Below are positions 6,962-10,847 of a DNA stretch of 10,847 bases, one piece after another; within the stretch, counting starts at the first letter, position 1; every line of letters starts with the position of its first letter. A model generated the notes under the pieces. It made no database searches. It saw only the letters and a list, made by a program, of their open reading frames with translations, and had not been told where the DNA came from. The stretch spans positions 1 through 10,847 of the forward strand of contig DASZOV010000005.1 in the NCBI GenBank assembly GCA_035550595.1, read 5' to 3'. Position numbers and translations under genes: made by a program. This stretch comes from CALFMR01 sp035550595. Its GTDB lineage: Bacteria > Acidobacteriota > Vicinamibacteria > Vicinamibacterales > SCN-69-37.

Positions 6962-8589
6962 GCTTCCCAATCCTGACGTCGCTCGTCCTGCTGCCGATCC
7001 TCGGATCGGTCGTCGTGCTCATGGTGGGCAAGGGGCGGGACCGCCTCGTGCGGCCGCTCGCGCTCGGCGTGTCGCTCGTGGTCTTCCTCGTGAGCCTGCT
7101 GCTCTGGGCGCGCTTCGACGCCTCGGCATCGGCCTACCAGTTCGTCGAGCGCCACACGTGGCTGCCGGACTTCGGCATCTCGTACCACGTGGGCATCGAC
7201 GGCATCAGCCTCTGGCTCGTCATCCTGACGACGTTCCTCACGCCGATTGCGCTCCTGTGCTCGTGGCAATCGGTCGAGTCGCGCGTGCGCGAGTTCTCGT
7301 TCTTCATGCTCGCGCTCGAAGCCGCGATGATCGGCGTCTTCGTCTCGCTCGACCTGTTCCTCTTCTACCTGTTCTGGGACGCGATGCTCGTCCCAATGTA
7401 CTTCCTCATCGGGATCTGGGGCTACGACCGCCGCATCTACGCCGCGGTGAAGTTCATCCTGTACACGATGGCCGGCAGCGTGCTGATGCTCGTCGCCATC
7501 ATCTGGCTGGCCTACTATCACCAGTCGGTCACCGGCGTGCCGAGCTTCGACATCGTCGACCTGTACGCGCTCGACGTTCCCGCGGGCGTGCAGACGTGGC
7601 TGTTCCTCGCGTTCGCCGTCGCCTTCGCCATCAAAGTCCCGCTCTTCCCGTTCCACACCTGGCTGCCCGACGCGCACGTGCAGGCGCCGACGGCTGGCTC
7701 GGTCATCCTGGCCGGCGTGCTGCTGAAGATGGGCACCTACGGCCTCTTGCGCTTCGCGTTCCCGCTCTTCCCGCAGGCCGCGCTGCAGTTCGCGCCGTGG
7801 ATCGCGGTGCTCGCCGTCATCGGCATCGTCTACGGCGCGCTCGTGGCGATGGTGCAGCCGGACATGAAGAAGCTCGTGGCGTACTCGTCGGTGAGCCATC
7901 TGGGTTTCGTCGTCCTCGGCATCTGCGCGCTCGACGTCAACGGCGTGCAGGGATCGGTCTACCAGATGCTGGCGCACGGCGTCTCGACCGGCGGGCTCTT
8001 CCTGATGGTCGGCATGCTCTCGGACCGGCGGCACACGCGGCAGATCGCGGAGTTCGGCGGGCTCAAGGCCGTGATGCCGCGCCTGGTCGCGGCGTTCCTG
8101 CTCGTCACGCTCGCGTCGATCGCGCTGCCGGGCCTGAACGGCTTCGTGGGCGAGTTCCTGATCCTCATCGGCGCGTTCGGCAGCAACGCGTTCGGCGGAC
8201 CGCGGATCTACACGGCCGTGGCCGCGACGGGCGTCATCCTGTCAGCGGTGTACATGCTCTGGATGTTCCAGCGCGTCAACTACGGACCGGTGACGCACGA
8301 CAAGAACCGCGGCTTGCGCGATCTGAGCGTGCGCGAGTGGTGCGTGATTGCGCCCATCTGCGCCGTCGCACTCTTCATGGGCATCGTGCCGGGCGTGTTC
8401 CTCAAGCCGATCGAACCGGCCGTGCGCCGCACGCTCTCCGAGATCGTCGTTTCCGCGTCGCCGTTGAACGCCGCGCGCCTGCCCGCCGGCGCGCCGCATG
8501 CCGCGACCGCGGCGGCCCCGGCGGCGTCGACATCCGGCGTCACGCCCGCTCTGTCGGCTGCACCGGCCGCGCTCGAGATCGCCCGCTGA
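6958..8589 (+). CDS. nuoM: NADH-quinone oxidoreductase subunit M (proton-pumping subunit)
   Basis: NuoM (ND4-type) is the middle antiporter-like subunit of the membrane arm. The product is 543 residues and starts within the ATGA overlap with nuoL. Family motifs include GIDGISLWLVILT (79-91), LVPMYFLIGIWG (144-155), IKVPLFPFHTWLPDAHVQAP (225-244, key K226), LLKMGTYGLLR (255-265, K257), KKLVAYSSVSHLGFV (304-318) and LNGFVGEFLIL (393-403, E399). The helix-5 position that is normally Glu (E144 in E. coli, FWE) is Asp here (D141, codon GAC at 7378-7380). The last 40 or so residues (from about 503) form an Ala/Pro/Thr-rich low-complexity tail beyond the usual end; the reading frame stays open to TGA at 8587-8589, four bases before nuoN. 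Confidence 0.98.
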   Translation: MSFPILTSLVLLPILGSVVVLMVGKGRDRLVRPLALGVSLVVFLVSLLLWARFDASASAYQFVERHTWLPDFGISYHVGIDGISLWLVILTTFLTPIALLCSWQSVESRVREFSFFMLALEAAMIGVFVSLDLFLFYLFWDAMLVPMYFLIGIWGYDRRIYAAVKFILYTMAGSVLMLVAIIWLAYYHQSVTGVPSFDIVDLYALDVPAGVQTWLFLAFAVAFAIKVPLFPFHTWLPDAHVQAPTAGSVILAGVLLKMGTYGLLRFAFPLFPQAALQFAPWIAVLAVIGIVYGALVAMVQPDMKKLVAYSSVSHLGFVVLGICALDVNGVQGSVYQMLAHGVSTGGLFLMVGMLSDRRHTRQIAEFGGLKAVMPRLVAAFLLVTLASIALPGLNGFVGEFLILIGAFGSNAFGGPRIYTAVAATGVILSAVYMLWMFQRVNYGPVTHDKNRGLRDLSVREWCVIAPICAVALFMGIVPGVFLKPIEPAVRRTLSEIVVSASPLNAARLPAGAPHAATAAAPAASTSGVTPALSAAPAALEIAR

Positions 8590-8593
8590 CACC

Positions 8594-10030
8594 ATGTTGA
8601 GAGACATCATCCCCGTCATCCCGGTCCTCATCGTCTCGCTGTCGGCGTGCGCGGTGCTGCTCGCCGAGGCGTTCCGCCAGCGCGGCGAGTGGATGCCCGT
8701 CGGCTGGCTCGCGCTCATCGGCGTCATGGGCGGCCTCGTGACGTCGGCCGCGCTCTGGAACCGCAACGCCGTCGGCTTCGGCGTGCTCGTCCTCGACAAC
8801 TTCGCCATCTTCTTCAACGTGCTCATCTGCGGCATCGGCTTGCTGACGATCCTGATGTCGTCGGGCACGGCCGAGCGTGATCAACTGCCGCTCGGCGAGT
8901 ACTACGCGCTCGTGCTGTTCGCGCTGGCCGGCATGATGCTGATGGCGTCGACGCGCGACCTGCTCATCGTCTTCATCGGCCTCGAGGTGATGTCGCTCTC
9001 GGTCTACGTCCTGACGAGCCTCAAGCGGACGAGCGAGATGAGCGCGGAGGGCGGCTTCAAGTACTTCATCCTCGGCGCGTTTTCGAGCGCGTTCTTCCTC
9101 TACGGGATCGCCTTCGCCTATGCCGTGACCGGGACGACGCGTCTCGACGACCTGGGGATGCGCGTGGCGGGAGCGGCGCTCGAGCCGAGCGTGCTCGTCA
9201 TCCTCGCGATGGTGTTCCTGCTCGTCGGCTTCGCGTTCAAGGTGTCGGCCGTGCCGTTCCACATGTGGACGCCCGATGCCTACCAGGGCGCGCCGACGCT
9301 CGTGACCGGTTTCATGTCGACTGGCGTCAAGGCGGCGGCGTTCGCGGCGTTCATCCGCGTCTTCCTGTCCGCGCTCGAACCGCTGCGCGTCGACTGGCTG
9401 CCCATCCTGTCAGCCATCGCCGGCCTGACGATGATCCTCGGCACCGTCGTCGGCGTGGCGCAGACGAGCGTCAAGCGCATGCTGGCGTATTCGAGCATCG
9501 CGCACGCCGGCTATCTGCTCGTGGGGCTCGTGGCCGCGAACGCGGCGGGGAAGGCGTCAATCCTCTTCTACCTGGTCGCCTACGCCGTGACGAACCTCGG
9601 CGCGTTCGGCGTGCTCTCCGCGCTCTGCACGGCCGACCGCCCGCACGACGACCTGCGTGACTTCGCCGGGCTCGCCTACGAGCGTCCCGGTCTGGCCGCG
9701 CTCCTGACCGTGTTCCTGCTGTCGCTCGGCGGCTTCCCGCCGACGGTCGGATTCGTCGCGAAGTGGTACATCTTCAGCGCGGCCATCCAGGAGCATCTCA
9801 TCGCCCTGGCCGTGCTCGGCGTGCTCACGAGCGTCGTTTCGGTGTTCTTCTACCTGCGAATTGTCGTGCAGATGTACATGGTCGAGGAGCGCGCGCCCGG
9901 CCAGCGTCCGCACGTGCCGGCCGTGGCGCTGACGGGCCTGGTCCTCGCGCTCGCGGCGGTGTTCTATCTGGGCGTGCTGCCGGGCCGGCTGCTGTCGATC
10001 GCGGCTAGCTCGGTCTCGGCGATTTTCTGA
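8594..10030 (+). CDS. nuoN: NADH-quinone oxidoreductase subunit N (proton-pumping subunit)
   Basis: NuoN (ND2-type) is the antiporter-like subunit nearest the quinone site, and its gene is usually last in the operon. From ATG 8594 it is 478 residues, a normal length. The start is chosen because it lies four bases after nuoM and begins MLRDIIPVIPVLIVS, a typical first membrane helix; an open frame from 8498 would add an Arg/Pro-rich leader within nuoM. Key residues are present: E131 (FIGLEVMSLSVYVL), K216 (GFAFKVSAVPFHMWTPD), K246 (STGVKAAAFAAF) and K390 (GFVAKWYIF), corresponding to E133, K217, K247 and K395 of E. coli. PDAYQGAPT (227-235) and KRMLAYSSIAHAGY (294-307) are also classic. The stop TGA at 10028-10030 is followed by a strong hairpin. 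Confidence 0.98.
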   Translation: MLRDIIPVIPVLIVSLSACAVLLAEAFRQRGEWMPVGWLALIGVMGGLVTSAALWNRNAVGFGVLVLDNFAIFFNVLICGIGLLTILMSSGTAERDQLPLGEYYALVLFALAGMMLMASTRDLLIVFIGLEVMSLSVYVLTSLKRTSEMSAEGGFKYFILGAFSSAFFLYGIAFAYAVTGTTRLDDLGMRVAGAALEPSVLVILAMVFLLVGFAFKVSAVPFHMWTPDAYQGAPTLVTGFMSTGVKAAAFAAFIRVFLSALEPLRVDWLPILSAIAGLTMILGTVVGVAQTSVKRMLAYSSIAHAGYLLVGLVAANAAGKASILFYLVAYAVTNLGAFGVLSALCTADRPHDDLRDFAGLAYERPGLAALLTVFLLSLGGFPPTVGFVAKWYIFSAAIQEHLIALAVLGVLTSVVSVFFYLRIVVQMYMVEERAPGQRPHVPAVALTGLVLALAAVFYLGVLPGRLLSIAASSVSAIF

Positions 10031-10033
10031 AGT

Positions 10034-10072
10034 CGGGTGGCTGCCGATGGCGCTCCACTGGCGCGCCACCCG
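10034..10072 (+). terminator. Hairpin just after nuoN, possible operon terminator
   Basis: CGGGTGGC (10034-10041) and GCCACCCG (10065-10072) form a perfect 8-bp stem beginning four bases after the nuoN stop, with a 23-base loop that can fold further (ggcgc with gcgcc). No T-run follows, so it is not a textbook intrinsic terminator. It may mark the 3' end of the nuo mRNA or protect it. It may also only weaken read-through into the next gene. Confidence 0.45.
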
Positions 10073-10096
10073 CAGCTCCGGCATGAGCCCCGTGCG

Positions 10097-10540
10097 ATGA
10101 GCGATATCGATCCTTCCGACCGCGGGCCGTCCTCGCCGCCGCAGTACCGGCCGGCCGAGCGCTTCTGGCCGTACGCGGATCTTTCAGACGATCTGTCGGA
10201 AGAGGAACTCGTGCGGCTGCGGCCGGAGCTGCGCGAGGTGCTCTTCGGGACGTCGGAGGAGCGGCCGTTTTCGATCTCGCTGACGTTCCCGGCGTTCAGT
10301 GGAGAGAACTACGCGCGCGCGTTGGAGATGGCGCGTCGCTCGGACGAGTACGTCGAGGGGACGTGGGACGGCGTGCTGACGCACCGCGCGCGGTTCTTTC
10401 CCGCGACGCGGCCCGCGGACTTGCGCGATCTCTGGGATCTGATTTGCGACGTGCCGGGGACGGACGTGCTCGTGGACGATCGGCCGGTGCCCTACGCGCG
10501 CACCCTGTGGCTGCCGCTCGTGTGGTTCCTGATTCGGTGA
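10097..10540 (+). CDS. Small protein of unknown function, downstream of nuoN
   Basis: I do not recognise this 147-residue protein. It starts with a polar, Pro-rich stretch (about 1-20), then an acidic helical segment with DDLSEEELVRLRPELREVLFG (30-51), then an alternating strand-like part (RPFSISLTFPAFSGENYARALEMARRSDEY, 56-85) and a conserved-looking end with RARFFPATRPADLRDLWDL (97-115), VLVDDRPVPYARTLWLPL (124-141) and the hydrophobic finish VWFLIR. No signal peptide and no clear membrane helix are seen, so it is probably cytoplasmic. ATG 10097 is preferred over an in-frame GTG at 10037 that lies in the hairpin after nuoN; neither has a clear Shine-Dalgarno sequence. The codon pattern is GC-rich like the nuo genes. 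It lies 66 bases after nuoN on the same strand, but nothing links it to complex I. Its neighbour downstream is the convergent csp gene. Confidence 0.75.
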   Translation: MSDIDPSDRGPSSPPQYRPAERFWPYADLSDDLSEEELVRLRPELREVLFGTSEERPFSISLTFPAFSGENYARALEMARRSDEYVEGTWDGVLTHRARFFPATRPADLRDLWDLICDVPGTDVLVDDRPVPYARTLWLPLVWFLIR

Positions 10541-10558
10541 GGCGACGCGGGAGGTGGA

Positions 10559-10583
10559 GGACCGGAGTTGAGTACCCCGGTCC
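10559..10583. terminator. Hairpin between convergent genes, possible two-way terminator
   Basis: GGACCGG (10559-10565) and CCGGTCC (10577-10583) make a perfect 7-bp stem with an 11-base loop. It lies between the stop of the + strand gene (10540) and the stop of the - strand cold-shock gene (10595), where a shared terminator is expected. Neither side has a clear T-run, so the call rests on stem and position. Confidence 0.45.
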
Positions 10584-10594
10584 CCCAAGGTGGT

Positions 10595-10801
10595 TTAGCT
10601 CGGCTTGGTGACGTTGCCCGCCTGCGGCCCCTTCGGGCCGTCGACGATCTCGAATTCGACCTGCTGGCCTTCTTCGAGTGTCCGGAAACCGGAGCCCTGA
10701 ATCGCGGAGAAGTGAACGAAGACGTCGTTGCCTCCCTCGCGTTCGATGAATCCGTAGCCCTTGGCGTTGTTAAACCACTTGACCTTACCAGTGATACGCA
10801 T
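10595..10801 (-). CDS. Cold-shock domain protein (CspA family)
   Basis: This 68-residue protein is a single cold-shock (OB-fold) domain that binds single-stranded RNA and DNA and melts mRNA structure, mostly as an RNA chaperone in the cytoplasm. It begins MRITGKVKWFNNAKGYGFIE and contains both RNA-binding motifs: RNP1 as KGYGFIE (14-20) and RNP2 as VFVHFS (27-32). The DGPKGPQAGNV segment (54-64) near the end is typical. Length and start match the family exactly. The stop TAA is read from 10597 to 10595. On the - strand a GGCAGG stretch (bases 10816-10811) lies nine bases before the ATG and may be a weak ribosome-binding site. The gene points toward the nuo operon and is a separate transcription unit. 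Which csp paralogue it is cannot be told from the window. Confidence 0.97.
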   Translation of the reverse strand: MRITGKVKWFNNAKGYGFIEREGGNDVFVHFSAIQGSGFRTLEEGQQVEFEIVDGPKGPQAGNVTKPS

Positions 10802-10824
10802 ACAACTTGCCTGCCTTACGAGAC

Positions 10825-10843
10825 ACGCGGCTCAGCACCGCGT
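10825..10843 (-). promoter_or_regulatory. Small hairpin in the leader of the cold-shock gene
   Basis: ACGCGG (10825-10830) and CCGCGT (10838-10843) form a perfect 6-bp stem with a 7-base loop, about 24 bases upstream of the csp start codon. Cold-shock mRNAs often have long structured leaders that control translation, so this could be part of one. The leader is cut by the window end at 10847 and no promoter can be assigned. Confidence 0.3.
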
Positions 10844-10847
10844 TGAC

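Noticed and set aside
4946..6970. Long open frame on the - strand (674 codons) opposite nuoL
   Set aside because: Its translation is a low-complexity run of charged residues, typical of the antisense frame of a GC-rich gene. nuoL on the + strand has clear family motifs along its full length.
10083..10100. Five-codon open frame (ATG AGC CCC GTG CGA TGA) overlapping the ATG of the unknown gene at 10097
   Set aside because: It could be a leader peptide for coupled translation, but it has no ribosome-binding site and such short frames are common by chance.

Overview
The window is a high-GC bacterial stretch holding most of a complex I (NADH:quinone oxidoreductase, nuo) operon on the + strand. 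It runs from the 3' part of nuoD through nuoE, nuoF, nuoH, nuoJ, nuoK, nuoL, nuoM and nuoN. After the operon come a small + strand gene of unknown function and a convergent cold-shock protein gene on the - strand. Complex I carries electrons from NADH through FMN and Fe-S clusters to quinone and pumps protons.

Layout: 1-832 is the end of nuoD (quinone-site subunit). 833-1122 has no gene and holds a mosaic repeat element: two 29-bp direct repeats around GC-rich hairpins and degenerate repeat units. 1123-3086 encodes the NADH dehydrogenase subunits NuoE (2Fe-2S) and NuoF (FMN, 4Fe-4S). 3083-4120 is nuoH. 4136-10030 is nuoJ, K, L, M and N, which form the proton-pumping membrane arm. From nuoF onward the genes overlap by 1-4 bases or lie at most 15 bases apart, as expected for one translationally coupled transcript. 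A hairpin follows nuoN.

The most notable structural point is what is absent. There is no nuoG between nuoF and nuoH, and no nuoI between nuoH and nuoJ, although both junctions are tight. NuoG and NuoI carry the Fe-S chain from NuoF to NuoB/NuoD, so a working NADH-linked enzyme needs them from elsewhere in the genome. Otherwise the visible subunits look intact, with the key Fe-S cysteines and most of the proton-path Lys/Glu residues present. Two substitutions stand out: an Asp in place of the key Glu of NuoM, and an Ala in place of the usual Cys in the NuoF YICGEETAL motif.

Organism: the base composition, the separated complex I genes and the 'gaagccagaag'-type intergenic repeats remind me of Acidobacteriota (Vicinamibacteria-like) genomes. 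This is an impression, not something the window proves. I see no defence system, mobile-element transposase, CRISPR array, tRNA or rRNA.
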